From: JASSUD01 sp031963045
GTDB taxonomy: Bacteria; Pseudomonadota; Gammaproteobacteria; Burkholderiales; Burkholderiaceae
Assembly (NCBI GenBank): GCA_031963045.1
Contig: JASSUK010000045.1
Span: forward strand, 44,312 to 108,311
Direction of reading: 5' to 3'
DNA length: 64,000 nt
Part shown: one piece after another, positions 34,778 to 44,263 of the stretch
Layout of the letters: every line of letters starts with the position of its first letter
Position numbering within the stretch: position 1 is the stretch's first letter
Translations under genes and position numbers: made by a program
The notes under the pieces: generated by a model
Database searches by the model: none
What the model was told of the DNA's origin: nothing
Seen by the model: only the letters and a program-made list of their open reading frames with translations

Positions 34778-36559
34778 ATGGGACAGTACAACGCGCCTTT
34801 GCGTGATATGCAATTTGTATTGCATGAAGTGCTTAATGTGCAAAAAGAGCTTGAAGGTTTACCAGCGCATGCTGATTTGGATAGAGAGACGATCGACCAG
34901 GCTTTGAGCGCAGCAGGGCAGTTTTGCAGCGAAGTATTATTTCCATTGAATCGCTCTGGCGATTTAGAAGGGTGTACTTGGGAAAACGGGCAGGTACGCG
35001 CGCCTAAAGGCTTTAAAGCTGCTTACGATCAATATGTAGAAGCAGGCTGGCCTTCACTCGCATGTGACCCGGAATACGGTGGACAAGGCTTGCCCTTATT
35101 TTTGCATACTGCTTTGTATGAAATGCTCAATTCAGCAAATCAAGCATGGACTTTGTATCCTGGCCTGTCCTGTGGTGCTTACCAGTGTTTATATGCCTAT
35201 GGCACTCCAGAGCAGAAAAAAGCCTATCTTCCTAAACTGGTTTCTGGTGCATGGACAGGAACCATGTGCTTGACAGAGCCTCATTGCGGCACGGATCTGG
35301 GTTTACTTAGAACCCAAGCCACTCCAAATGAAGATGGTTCATACCGTTTGAATGGCACCAAAATATTTATATCCAGCGGTGAGCATGATTTAGCACCAAA
35401 TATCATTCATTTAGTGCTCGCTAGATTGCCAGGTGCACCTAAAGGCACGCACGGTATTTCTCTTTTCGTAGTCCCTAAATTTATCCCTAATGACCAAAAT
35501 GAACCCGGTGAGCGCAATAAAGTGCACTGCGGTTCGATTGAAGAAAAAATGGGGATCCATGGCAATGCAACGTGCGTGATGAATTTTGATGGCGCACAGG
35601 GTTGGTTAGTGGGGGAAGTGAACAAAGGGCTGCACGCCATGTTCGTGATGATGAATGCCGCTCGTTTAGGCGTGGGCATGCAAGGGTTGGGCATTACTGA
35701 AGTGGCCTATCAAAACTCATTGGCGTATGCCAAAGAACGCCTGCAAATGCGTTCTCTATCTGGCGCTAAAGCCCCTGAAAAAGCTGCTGATCCGATTATC
35801 GTGCATCCAGATGTGCGCCGTATGCTGCTCACTCAAAAAGCCTATGTGGAAGCAGGTCGTGCGTTTAGCTACTGGATGGCTTTGCAAATCGATAAAGAAC
35901 ACACCCACCAAGATGCAAGAGTGCGCGCAGAATCTACAGACTTCGTGTCCCTGTTAACTCCTATCGCCAAAGCCTTCTTAACCGATAACGCCGTGGAATC
36001 TGCCAACTTAGCTCTGCAGATTCTGGGAGGGCATGGCTATATCAAAGAATGGGGTATGGAGCAGTATGTGCGTGATGTGCGTATTAGCACGATTTATGAA
36101 GGCACCAATGCGATTCAGTCTCTAGATTTATTGGGCCGCAAGATCCTTGGCGATATGGGCGCTAAGCTGAAAAAATTTGCCCGTATGGCGCAGAGCTTTG
36201 TTGAAGAGCAAGGCTTGAAACCTGAAATGCAGGAATTCATCAATCCGCTGGCTGAGCTTGGCAAAGAAGTCAAAAGACTGACTATTGAAGTCGGGATGAA
36301 AGCCTTCAGCAATCAAGAAGAAGCAGGGGCCGCAGCAGCACCTTATTTGCGGGTGATAGGCCATCTCATTTTTGCGTATTTTTGGGCGCGTATGGCACGT
36401 GTGGCACTCGATCATCCAGCCAATGAGCCTTTTTATCAAGCCAAACTCGCCACAGCACGTTTTTATTTCAAACGCCTGCTTCCTGAGACCACCTCTGCAT
36501 TGCAAACGATACGAGCAGGTGCAAAAAGTTTGATGGAAATGGAAGCCTCCCTTTTCTAA
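34778..36559 (+). CDS. Acyl-CoA dehydrogenase (FadE-type, long form)
   Basis: FAD enzyme for the first step of fatty-acid beta-oxidation, 593 residues from the ATG at 34778 behind GGAGAGG. Family features are WPSLACDPEYGGQGLP, the FAD-binding MCLTEPHCGTDLGLLRTQA, NGTKIFISSGEHD, GVGMQGLGITEVAYQNSLAYAKERLQMRSL and the C-terminal ILGGHGYIKEWGMEQYVRDVRISTIYEGTNAIQ, where the catalytic Glu lies in YEGTNAIQ. The extra C-terminal helical domain (from about 470) is typical of the 590-600-residue proteobacterial class. It starts a beta-oxidation cluster with the next two genes. Confidence 0.93.
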   Translation: MGQYNAPLRDMQFVLHEVLNVQKELEGLPAHADLDRETIDQALSAAGQFCSEVLFPLNRSGDLEGCTWENGQVRAPKGFKAAYDQYVEAGWPSLACDPEYGGQGLPLFLHTALYEMLNSANQAWTLYPGLSCGAYQCLYAYGTPEQKKAYLPKLVSGAWTGTMCLTEPHCGTDLGLLRTQATPNEDGSYRLNGTKIFISSGEHDLAPNIIHLVLARLPGAPKGTHGISLFVVPKFIPNDQNEPGERNKVHCGSIEEKMGIHGNATCVMNFDGAQGWLVGEVNKGLHAMFVMMNAARLGVGMQGLGITEVAYQNSLAYAKERLQMRSLSGAKAPEKAADPIIVHPDVRRMLLTQKAYVEAGRAFSYWMALQIDKEHTHQDARVRAESTDFVSLLTPIAKAFLTDNAVESANLALQILGGHGYIKEWGMEQYVRDVRISTIYEGTNAIQSLDLLGRKILGDMGAKLKKFARMAQSFVEEQGLKPEMQEFINPLAELGKEVKRLTIEVGMKAFSNQEEAGAAAAPYLRVIGHLIFAYFWARMARVALDHPANEPFYQAKLATARFYFKRLLPETTSALQTIRAGAKSLMEMEASLF

Positions 36560-36586
36560 GGTGAAATTCACATTCCGGTGTTAATC

Positions 36587-36715
36587 ACTGATGTTACGCA
36601 TGTTGTAGCACGGCGAGTTTTTGATAAGCAGAGCGCAAAGAACGGTAGGTTGGTGGTGACGAAGGAACCCCAACATGCAAACCACAGTCTTTTTGAATAC
36701 CTGCGTAACGTCAGT
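36587..36715. mobile_element. Family A-related miniature element with terminal repeats and 5-bp target duplication
   Basis: The ends ACTGATGTTACGCA (left) and TGCGTAACGTCAGT (right) are inverted repeats with one mismatch. TAATC stands on both sides (36582-36586 and 36716-36720), a perfect 5-bp target duplication. The inside contains a family A half arm (GGTAGGTTGGTGGTGACGAA and on to CCCCAACATG). The 129-bp element fills the gap before the FadB-like gene. Confidence 0.8.
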
Positions 36716-36737
36716 TAATCATATTGAGGGGCCTTTT

Positions 36738-39407
36738 ATGGCCTCAACAGAAAATGTTTTTGGAGAGCATGTAGTGGGCAGATTGAATATTCGTAAAGTA
36801 GCTGTATTGGGTGCAGGCGTAATGGGAGCACAGATTGCAGCACATTTAATCAATGCGAAGGTGCCGGTGGTGCTGTTTGATCTGCCTTCTAACTTGCCTG
36901 TAGGGGGTAGAAGTGCGATTGCAGCGCAGGGGGTTGCGATGCTGAGCAAGCTGAACCCATCTCCATTAGGGGTGCCTGATGCAGCGCGTTATATCGAAAT
37001 CGCAAATTACGAGGACGATCTAGAGGTTCTGAAAACCTGCGATGTAGTGATCGAGGCGATCACCGAACGCCTGGACTACAAGCAGGCGCTGTACCGTCAA
37101 ATTATGCCTGCTCTGCGAGAAGATACCCTTCTTCTTTCCAATACCTCGGGTCTGTCTATCGCTGAATTGTCTGCGGATATGTCGCCTGAGCGTCGTGCCC
37201 GGTTTTGTGGCGTACATTTTTTTAATCCGCCGCGTTATATGCACTTGGTAGAGTTGATTCCATCACTCGATACGCAACCTAATCTGCTGGATGAACTGGA
37301 AGTCTTTTTGACTACTACCTTGGGCAAAGGAGTAGTGCGGGCAAAAGATACGCCTAATTTTATTGCGAATCGGGTGGGGGTATTTTGCACACTCGCCACA
37401 ATGGCTGCGGCTGAAAAATATGGGCTGTCTTTTGATCTGGTCGATGATTTAACGGGTGTGCGCTTGCAACGTTCGAGCTCGGCCACGTATCGCACAGCTG
37501 ATTTGGCTGGGCTCGATACGATAGCTGCTGTTATTGAGACATTTCGCACCCGTTTGGAAGATGACCCATTTTCCGCGATTTACTACCAACCTGCTGTGCT
37601 AACTCATCTTATTGAAAAAGGTGCTTTAGGGCAAAAAAAGGGGGCAGGGTTTTATAAAAAAGTGAACACGCCTAATGGGAAACAAATACAGGTTTTTAAT
37701 CCAAAATTAGGCACGTATATACCCAGCGGTGCTAAAGCAGATCCATTGATCGGGCGAATCTTGGCACAAAAACCAAGTGAGCGTTTTAAGCTTCTGAGGG
37801 AGTCGGTGCATCCACAAGCGCAGTTTTTATGGTCGATGTTTAGAGATCTTTTTCACTATATCGCTATACATCTACATAGTATTGCTTCTAGTGCTAGGGA
37901 TTTGGATTTTGCTGTGCGCTGGGGCTTTGGTTGGCAGGAAGGGCCCTTTGAAATATGGCAGTCTGCAGGTTGGGAACAAATAGCAAAATGGATCAAAGAA
38001 GATATTGATCAAGGTCGTACAGCATGCCGTGCACCTTTGCCGGATTGGGTTTTTTCACCAGAAGTAATGCAATGTGCAGGTGTGCATAGTGCGCATGGGT
38101 CTTTGTCTGCGTCTGCCTATAGTCATGGAAATCTAGCTCAAGAAGCGCAAGTAGCTAATGGCGTTCCTGCTTTTACGTATAGCCATAACGGTTTTGCAGA
38201 AAAACACAGTGCGCCCGCCTGGGCACCAAGAAGCAAGTTGCCTGTTTATGCAAAACAGCGCTTTCTTGCTCCGCTGCGTGGCGAAGGCAGTCATGAAGCT
38301 GCAAATGATAACAATACAGATAAAAGCGCAACGGGTCCCAATGGATATGGCGTACCCATTGATCCTATGCAGTCTTTGCGTACGGTTATAGAGACGGATA
38401 GTGTGCGGATTTGGGTCGACTCCCGCTTGGGTGAAGACGATGTGCTTGGCATATCTTTTAAAACACGCCTAAACACCATTAGTGAATCCGTACTCGAAGG
38501 CTTAGAAACCGCGATTGAGCGTGCTGAAAATGCTCATAAAGGTTTGGTTATTTGGCAACCAGACTCTTTGCGCTTAGGCAATCCAGGTGGACCATTCTCG
38601 GCAGGTGCCGATTTGAAATCCGTTATGCCGCTCTTTTTAGCGGGAGGTGCCAAGCAACTAGAACCTTTTGTTGCGCGTTTCCAGCGTGCAATGGTGCGTA
38701 TTAAACATGCTCAAGTGCCAGTGGTCAGCGCTATTTCAGGTTTGGCACTAGGTGGTGGATGTGAGCTTGCACTGCATAGCGCAGCGCGCGTGGCGCATTT
38801 TGAAAGCTATATGGGTCTGGTTGAGTCGGGTATAGGGCTTTTGCCAGCAGGTGGTGGTTTAAAAGAAGCTGCGATTCATGCAATGCAGTCCGCTCGCGCA
38901 CAATTGGCTCCTGGTCAATCCGATGCCCATCTAAAACTTCTTCCTTATCTAGCGCGTTCTCTGCACAACATCGCTATGGCGAAAGTGTCTAGTTCTGCTA
39001 AAGAAGCGGTAGAAATGGGGTATCTCAAGTCTTCTGATCCAATTGTGTTCAATGTATATGAATTGCTTGAGACCGCTAAACACCAAGTGCGTTTTCTATC
39101 CACACAAGGTTGGCGTCCTCCTTTGCGTGAAAAGGCGATTTCTGTAGCAGGCCGCTCCGCTTTGGCTACCCTCAAAGGGCAGCTTGTGAATATGCGCGAT
39201 GGACGTTTTATTTCTGACCATGACTTTTTGGTTGCCTCGAGTATTGCAGAAGTACTGTGCGCGGGAGACTTGGATGAGGGGAGCGTAGTGGATGAAACCT
39301 GGTTCCTTGATCGTGAGCGTCAAGCTTTCATTGCACTTTTAGGAATGCAAAAAACGCAAGAAAGAATCGTGAATACCTTGCAAACAGGTAAGCCTCTTCG
39401 TAATTGA
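36738..39407 (+). CDS. FadB-like 3-hydroxyacyl-CoA dehydrogenase/enoyl-CoA hydratase
   Basis: Bifunctional beta-oxidation enzyme of the type with the dehydrogenase first and the hydratase last. It is 889 residues from the ATG at 36738 (MASTENVFGEHVV); a start at 36675 lies inside the miniature element and is rejected. The Rossmann domain has VAVLGAGVMGAQIAAHL; CGVHFFNPPRYMHLVELI holds the catalytic His, and NFIANRVGVF and a second dehydrogenase domain follow. The crotonase part starts near 575 with GPFSAGADLKSVM and ISGLALGGGCELALHSAARVA. A loop of about 35 residues (around 455-495, rich in S, A, H and N) appears longer than in relatives. Thiolase follows after 51 bp. Confidence 0.9.
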   Translation: MASTENVFGEHVVGRLNIRKVAVLGAGVMGAQIAAHLINAKVPVVLFDLPSNLPVGGRSAIAAQGVAMLSKLNPSPLGVPDAARYIEIANYEDDLEVLKTCDVVIEAITERLDYKQALYRQIMPALREDTLLLSNTSGLSIAELSADMSPERRARFCGVHFFNPPRYMHLVELIPSLDTQPNLLDELEVFLTTTLGKGVVRAKDTPNFIANRVGVFCTLATMAAAEKYGLSFDLVDDLTGVRLQRSSSATYRTADLAGLDTIAAVIETFRTRLEDDPFSAIYYQPAVLTHLIEKGALGQKKGAGFYKKVNTPNGKQIQVFNPKLGTYIPSGAKADPLIGRILAQKPSERFKLLRESVHPQAQFLWSMFRDLFHYIAIHLHSIASSARDLDFAVRWGFGWQEGPFEIWQSAGWEQIAKWIKEDIDQGRTACRAPLPDWVFSPEVMQCAGVHSAHGSLSASAYSHGNLAQEAQVANGVPAFTYSHNGFAEKHSAPAWAPRSKLPVYAKQRFLAPLRGEGSHEAANDNNTDKSATGPNGYGVPIDPMQSLRTVIETDSVRIWVDSRLGEDDVLGISFKTRLNTISESVLEGLETAIERAENAHKGLVIWQPDSLRLGNPGGPFSAGADLKSVMPLFLAGGAKQLEPFVARFQRAMVRIKHAQVPVVSAISGLALGGGCELALHSAARVAHFESYMGLVESGIGLLPAGGGLKEAAIHAMQSARAQLAPGQSDAHLKLLPYLARSLHNIAMAKVSSSAKEAVEMGYLKSSDPIVFNVYELLETAKHQVRFLSTQGWRPPLREKAISVAGRSALATLKGQLVNMRDGRFISDHDFLVASSIAEVLCAGDLDEGSVVDETWFLDRERQAFIALLGMQKTQERIVNTLQTGKPLRN

Positions 39408-39458
39408 CAGTAATTAAATGCAATTAATAGAAATTAAGAGCAATTAAGAGAAATAAAC

Positions 39459-40658
39459 ATGACCACTCAAAAACAAGAAGCATGGATTGTTGCCGCTAGC
39501 CGGACCCCCGTTGGCAAAGCACCAAAGGGATATTTCAATACCACACGCCCTGATGAACTCTTGGCTCACACCATGCGCTCAGCGCTCGCGCAAGTTCCCA
39601 CTTTGGATCCTGCTTGTATTGAAGATGCCATTATTGGGTGTGCGATGCCAGAGGGTATGCAGGGGCTCAATATAGCGAGAGTCAGCGTGTTGCTCGCAGG
39701 TCTACCTCAGACCATAGGCGGGGTAACTGTTAATCGTTTTTGTGCCTCTGGTTTGACCGCCTTGGCCATGGCAGCAGATCGTATTCGAGTAGGAGAGGCG
39801 GATGCCTTAATTGCTGGTGGTGTCGAATCGATGAGTGCAGTGCCTATGACGGGACATGAACCTTCCCTTTCTCCGAAGATTTTTGAGCGCTCTGAAAATA
39901 TTGGTATTGCATACGGTATGGGTCTGACTGCTGAGCAAGTGGCTAGGCGCTGGGCCATTTCTAGGCAAGCTCAAGATCAGTTTGCTTTTGAGTCTCATCA
40001 AAAAGCGTTGAAGGCACAAACTAATGGCGCTTTTTCCGATGAAATTGCTCCATTTAATACAGTACGCCGCCTACCTGATTTGCTTAGAAATGAAGTGCGT
40101 ACCGATAATTTTATGGCCCGTTTTGACGAAGGTCCAAGAGCGAATACTTCACTAGAAGCGCTAGCAGGGCTGCGCCCGGTTTTTGCACATGCAGGCTCAG
40201 TGACTGCAGGAAATAGTTCTCAAATGTCGGATGGTGCAGCGGCACTGCTCGTGGTTTCTGACAAATATTTAAAGCAATTTAATCTGACCCCTCTCGCACG
40301 TTTTGCTAGTTTTGCCGTTCGTGGAGTGGCGCCTGAAATTATGGGGATAGGACCTAAAGAAGCGATACCTATTGCACTGAAATCAGCAGGGCTCGCACAA
40401 GATGATCTGGATTGGATAGAACTGAACGAAGCCTTTGCTGCGCAAGCTTTAGCCGTCATACAAGAGCTGGGCTTGAACCCGCAAAAAGTCAATCCGCTCG
40501 GTGGAGCTATTGCGTTGGGACATCCTTTGGGAGCAACTGGTGCGATTCGTGCATGTACCGTTGTGCATGCACTGCGCCGCGAAAAGTTAAAGTCTGGAAT
40601 GATCAGTATGTGCGTAGGTACAGGTATGGGCGCCGCCGGTATTTTAATGGCCGCGTAA
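39459..40658 (+). CDS. fadA: Acetyl-CoA acyltransferase (3-ketoacyl-CoA thiolase, FadA-type)
   Basis: Last step of beta-oxidation, releasing acetyl-CoA. It is 399 residues. The acylated Cys is in VNRFCASGLTALAMAADRI (about 88-106). The His of the second site is in NPLGGAIALGHPLGATGAIRA, and the second Cys is in MISMCVGTGMGAAGI. It is co-transcribed with the FadB-like gene. A family A repeat follows instead of the enoyl-CoA hydratase often found next. Confidence 0.94.
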   Translation: MTTQKQEAWIVAASRTPVGKAPKGYFNTTRPDELLAHTMRSALAQVPTLDPACIEDAIIGCAMPEGMQGLNIARVSVLLAGLPQTIGGVTVNRFCASGLTALAMAADRIRVGEADALIAGGVESMSAVPMTGHEPSLSPKIFERSENIGIAYGMGLTAEQVARRWAISRQAQDQFAFESHQKALKAQTNGAFSDEIAPFNTVRRLPDLLRNEVRTDNFMARFDEGPRANTSLEALAGLRPVFAHAGSVTAGNSSQMSDGAAALLVVSDKYLKQFNLTPLARFASFAVRGVAPEIMGIGPKEAIPIALKSAGLAQDDLDWIELNEAFAAQALAVIQELGLNPQKVNPLGGAIALGHPLGATGAIRACTVVHALRREKLKSGMISMCVGTGMGAAGILMAA

Positions 40659-40679
40659 TTTTGACATCCATATACAGGT

Positions 40680-40814
40680 CGGTAGGCTGGGGGTGAGGCA
40701 CGAACCCCAACATGATGACCGCTGTCCTTTTAACACCTGCATGTATAAACCAAAGCAATGCTTAAAAGTCGGTGGCGCGCATGTTGGGGTTCCTTCGTCA
40801 CCACCAACCTACCG
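40680..40814. repeat. Family A palindromic element between fadA and the thioesterase gene
   Basis: A 135-bp palindrome from CGGTAGGCTGGGGGTGAGGC to CACCACCAACCTACCG. The two arms differ in the part after the first 16 bases (GAGGCACGAACC against GACGAAGGAACC), so they come from two sequence variants. It lies between convergent genes and may help end both transcripts. Confidence 0.9.
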
Positions 40815-40837
40815 TTCTAGTGGAGGTTGGAGATTTT

Positions 40838-41254
40838 TTATGCGTTGGATTCTTCGGGCGTGGGTGGTAACGGACGAGGGCGGCGATTGGTGCCAATTGA
40901 TACATAGGTGAGTGTGGCTTCCGTCACTTTGAGCGTTTCTTTGGTTGAGCGAAAACGTTGTGCATAGACTTCAACGTGTACGGTGATAGAAGTGCGGCCC
41001 GTTTTGATGATATCTGCGTAAAAACTCACCAAATCGCCTACCAAGACAGGTTGCTTGAAAACAAATGAGTTAACTGCAACCGTTGCAACAGGGCCCTCAG
41101 CACGCAGCGTAGCGGGAACAGAACCTGCAATATCGACTTGGGACATGATCCAGCCACCAAAAATATCGCCATGGAGGTTTACGTCAGAAGGCTGTGGGAC
41201 TACGCGTAGGGTAGGGCAGATGTGTTTAGGTAGCTCAGCGACGAGATTGGTCAT
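40838..41254 (-). CDS. Acyl-CoA thioesterase, hotdog fold (YciA type)
   Basis: Hydrolyses acyl-CoA to free acid and CoA. It is 138 residues. The hotdog signature VPQPSDVNLHGDIFGGWIMSQVDIAGS (about 18-45) carries the catalytic Asp and the helix. VAVNSFVFKQPVLVGDLVSFYADI and TGRTSITVHVEVYAQR follow. It is convergent with fadA. Its gene neighbourhood suggests a role in balancing CoA during beta-oxidation. The 41255-41553 gap to gdhA holds no other recognised feature beyond the two divergent promoters it should contain. Confidence 0.88.
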   Translation of the reverse strand: MTNLVAELPKHICPTLRVVPQPSDVNLHGDIFGGWIMSQVDIAGSVPATLRAEGPVATVAVNSFVFKQPVLVGDLVSFYADIIKTGRTSITVHVEVYAQRFRSTKETLKVTEATLTYVSIGTNRRPRPLPPTPEESNA

Positions 41255-41553
41255 GGAAAATCCTAATGCAAAATAAGAAAAATGAATAAAGCTAGCCAGG
41301 TGCGTGCAAAGCTAGTACAAAAATAAACGGGAATCAACGTAGAGACACGCCTTCTTTAATCTGGTAGCGACTATCGTTGCAGATGCTTGTATAGTGTGGG
41401 GCCTGCCATTGAATGTATCTTTTATATTCTGAAAGGTACATCAGAAAATCTATTGAAAACTTTCATAGACAGACAAAAAAACGGTATGAATTTTAATGGT
41501 GCAGACACCATCTTTTATACTAAGCACTTTTTTCATTTCAGTTCGGGAAATTT

Positions 41554-42837
41554 ATGTCACCGCACAGCGCTTTGCCTTCCTATCTCCATTCTGACGAGCT
41601 TGGCCCTTGGGGCATGTATCTTCAACAAATCGACCGCGTGGCGCCGTATTTAGGCGCTTTATCTCGCTGGATCGAAACCTTGAAGCGTCCTAAGCGCATC
41701 ATGATCGTAGATATACCCATTGAATTAGACAACGGTACTGTATCGCACTTTGAAGGGTACCGAGTACAACACAATATGTCACGTGGTCCAGGTAAAGGCG
41801 GAGTGCGCTATCACCAAGACGTCACCTTATCTGAGGTCATGGCCTTAGCGGGATGGATGTCGATCAAAACTGCCGCTGTAAACGTGCCATATGGTGGCGC
41901 TAAGGGCGGGGTGCGGGTCGATCCACACAAACTATCCAAAGGCGAAATCGAACGGCTTACACGGCGTTATACCAGTGAAATTAACGTCATCATTGGACCG
42001 CATACCGATATTCCTGCTCCCGATGTGAATACCAATGAGCAGGTCATGGCCTGGATGATGGACACCTACTCCATGAACCACGGTCGCACTACAACCGGCG
42101 TGGTGACAGGTAAACCTATTTCATTAGGTGGTAGTTTAGGGCGTAGGGAAGCAACGGGTCGTGGTGTTTTCGTTGTGGGTTGTGAAGCCGCACGTCAATT
42201 AGGTTTTGATATTGCTGGTGCGCGTGTAGGCGTACAGGGTTTTGGTAATGTGGGTGGAATTGCAGCACGTTTATTCCAAGAAGCAGGCGCTAAGGTTATA
42301 ACGGTGCAAGATCACACTGGCACGATATATCAGCCTGCTGGTATCGATACACCTAAGTTACTCGAATATATTGCCAAAACAGGCGGTATCGCAGGGTTTG
42401 AAGGCGCAGAGAAGATAGACAACGATCAGTTCTGGAAAATTGAAACCGAGATTCTTATTCCTGCTGCATTGGAAGGGGTAATCAACGAGAAAAATGCCTC
42501 GCATATTCATACGAGAGTGATCGTTGAAGGTGCAAATGGACCTACCACTCCAGAAGCGGATGACGAGCTTACTTCCCGCGGTGTTCTAATCATTCCTGAT
42601 GTGATTGCGAATGCAGGGGGGGTGACGGTATCGTATTTCGAATGGGTGCAGGATTTCTCAAGCTTTTTCTGGAATGAGTCTGAAATCCAGCAACGCCTTG
42701 AATATGCAACGCGCGAAGCCTTTGCATCGATATGGCAAATTGCGCGTGAACGCAATGTTTCAATGAGAACCGCTGCATATATCGTTGCCTGCACGCGGAT
42801 TCTAATGGCCCGTGAAATGCGCGGCTTATACCCCTAA
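41554..42837 (+). CDS. gdhA: Glutamate dehydrogenase (NAD type, Glu/Leu/Phe/Val family)
   Basis: Deaminates glutamate to 2-oxoglutarate. It is 427 residues. The substrate-binding Lys cluster lies in RVQHNMSRGPGKGGVRYHQDV and MSIKTAAVNVPYGGAKGGV. The Rossmann fold has VGVQGFGNVGGIAARLF. PDVIANAGGVTVSYFEWVQ is typical of the catabolic clade. The glutamate/aspartate importer gltIJKL is the next operon, and SucAB uses the product. A terminator at 42994 closes the gene. Confidence 0.94.
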   Translation: MSPHSALPSYLHSDELGPWGMYLQQIDRVAPYLGALSRWIETLKRPKRIMIVDIPIELDNGTVSHFEGYRVQHNMSRGPGKGGVRYHQDVTLSEVMALAGWMSIKTAAVNVPYGGAKGGVRVDPHKLSKGEIERLTRRYTSEINVIIGPHTDIPAPDVNTNEQVMAWMMDTYSMNHGRTTTGVVTGKPISLGGSLGRREATGRGVFVVGCEAARQLGFDIAGARVGVQGFGNVGGIAARLFQEAGAKVITVQDHTGTIYQPAGIDTPKLLEYIAKTGGIAGFEGAEKIDNDQFWKIETEILIPAALEGVINEKNASHIHTRVIVEGANGPTTPEADDELTSRGVLIIPDVIANAGGVTVSYFEWVQDFSSFFWNESEIQQRLEYATREAFASIWQIARERNVSMRTAAYIVACTRILMAREMRGLYP

Positions 42838-42856
42838 GAAGCAATAATACGGTTCC

Positions 42857-42988
42857 CGTAGGTTGGGGTGACGAAGGAACCCCAACACCCAACCACAACC
42901 TCCTGTAAAACCTGCTTATAAAATTCCAAAAAGCAAAAATAAGGGCGCATGGTTAGGGTGCTGGCATTTCCTCATCACCCCCAAACTG
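42857..42988. repeat. Family A element with decayed right arm after gdhA
   Basis: The left arm is good (CGTAGGTTGGGGTGACGAAG, then GAACCCCAACA), and the middle AAAACCTGCTTATAAA matches other copies. The right arm is worn (GGTTAGGGTGCTGGCATTTC, then CTCATCACCCCCAAAC). Confidence 0.7.
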
Positions 42989-42993
42989 ATGTG

Positions 42994-43038
42994 GCCCCAA
43001 AAAGTTAGACGCTAAATCTAACTTTTTGGGGCTTTTTT
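42994..43038 (+). terminator. Rho-independent terminator of gdhA
   Basis: A perfect 16-bp stem (GCCCCAAAAAGTTAGA and its complement), 7-base loop, followed by TTTTTT. It stands beyond the family A remnant, 156 bp after the gdhA stop. Confidence 0.9.
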
Positions 43039-43179
43039 ACGCGCAAAATTTAAGGTTTTTTCAGAGCTTGGAGCCCATTTTTAAGTTTCTTACACGTTCA
43101 ATTAGTGCCTCGTTTTCAACAGACTATGTGTTTGCCATTTCTGGCCGTTTGAAAGCTATTTTTATACGAGGACAATACA

Positions 43180-44172
43180 TTGAAGGTCAGCCAAAAAAGT
43201 CCATCCTTAGTGACAAAATTTACCGCGAAGCGCGCCAAGGCACTGCTTCCTGTTGCTCTATCAGCACTCTTGTCAACCGCTTTTATAGGGTCTGTATGTG
43301 CTGCGCCTCAACAGCCTACAGCCCAAAGTGCAGACAATCAAAAGTTAACCGGTACGCTTGAAAAAATACAAAAAAGTGGTGTTATTTCGCTTGGACATCG
43401 CGAGGCTTCGATTCCCTTTTCCTATTACGGGGATAAGCAAAAAGTAGTGGGTTATTCCCAAGAATTTTCAAACGCTATTGTAGAGTCGATCAAACAAAGA
43501 CTAGGGCGTTCTGACTTGCAAGTAACCCTCACACCCATCACATCTCAAAACCGTATCTCCGTATTAGGCAATGGTCTAATCGATCTAGAGTGCGGATCAA
43601 CTAGTAATACGGTTGAGCGTCAAAAACAAGTTACTTTTTCAGACACGCTTTTTATCGTGCAAACCCGCTTACTGGTCAAGAAAGATTCTGGAATTAAAGA
43701 GTTTACCGATTTAGCTGGTAAAACAGTGGTGACCACCGCAGGCACGACCTCTGAGCGTCTGTTGCGCGAAATGAAACAGAGCAAAGGCTATCCTAAAAAT
43801 ATCATCAGTGCGAAAGACCATGGTGAAGCCTTCCTCACTCTGGAATCAGGCCGTGCAGTGGCTTTCATGATGGATGATGCTCTGCTAGCCGGTGAGCGCG
43901 CTAAATCGAAAAACCCTGCAGAGTATGAAATTGTAGGCACCCCTCAAACTAAAGAAGCCTATGCCTGCATGATTCGCAAAGGTGACCCTGCTTTTAAAGC
44001 CTTGGTTGATGAGTCTATTACTCAAAAAATGAGCAATGGCGGAGGGGACCAGCTGTACAAAACTTGGTTTATGAGTCCTATCGCTCCAGGCAACCTGAAT
44101 ATCAATTTCCCTGAAAGTAAAGAAATGATGTCAGAGCTCTATAAAAATCCCAATGACACCGTTTTGAAGTAA
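43180..44172 (+). CDS. gltI: Glutamate/aspartate-binding protein GltI
   Basis: Periplasmic binding protein of the glutamate/aspartate ABC importer. It is 330 residues from a TTG start at 43180 with an ACGAGGA Shine-Dalgarno sequence. A long N-terminus (KVSQKSPSLVTKFTAKRAK) precedes a hydrophobic signal core (LLPVALSALLSTAFIGSVCAA), cleaved probably after CAA. Mature features include SGVISLGHREASIPFSYYGDKQKVVGYSQEF, LGNGLIDLECGSTSNTVERQKQV and MSPIAPGNLNINFP, all typical of GltI. It heads the gltIJKL operon. Confidence 0.93.
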   Translation: MKVSQKSPSLVTKFTAKRAKALLPVALSALLSTAFIGSVCAAPQQPTAQSADNQKLTGTLEKIQKSGVISLGHREASIPFSYYGDKQKVVGYSQEFSNAIVESIKQRLGRSDLQVTLTPITSQNRISVLGNGLIDLECGSTSNTVERQKQVTFSDTLFIVQTRLLVKKDSGIKEFTDLAGKTVVTTAGTTSERLLREMKQSKGYPKNIISAKDHGEAFLTLESGRAVAFMMDDALLAGERAKSKNPAEYEIVGTPQTKEAYACMIRKGDPAFKALVDESITQKMSNGGGDQLYKTWFMSPIAPGNLNINFPESKEMMSELYKNPNDTVLK

Positions 44173-44201
44173 TTCCATTACTGGTTCTGAAACGCATTTC
44201 G

Positions 44202-44240
44202 GAGCCTGTTCGCACCTTTAGAACGATTTCGAACAGGCTC
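44202..44240 (+). terminator. Stem-loop between gltI and gltJ
   Basis: GAGCCTGTTCG and CGAACAGGCTC form a perfect 11-bp stem with a 17-base loop. It lies directly behind the binding-protein gene, in the same place as the potF hairpin. The role is probably partial termination or mRNA protection, which is inferred. Confidence 0.55.
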
Positions 44241-44263
44241 TTAATTTGTTCTATGGAGCTGCT

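Noticed and set aside
36675..36737. Upstream start for the FadB-like gene
   Set aside because: It lies inside the miniature element 36587-36715; homologues begin near the ATG at 36738.
41387..41653. Open frame overlapping the gdhA start
   Set aside because: It overlaps the well-supported GdhA N-terminus in another frame and has no family features.
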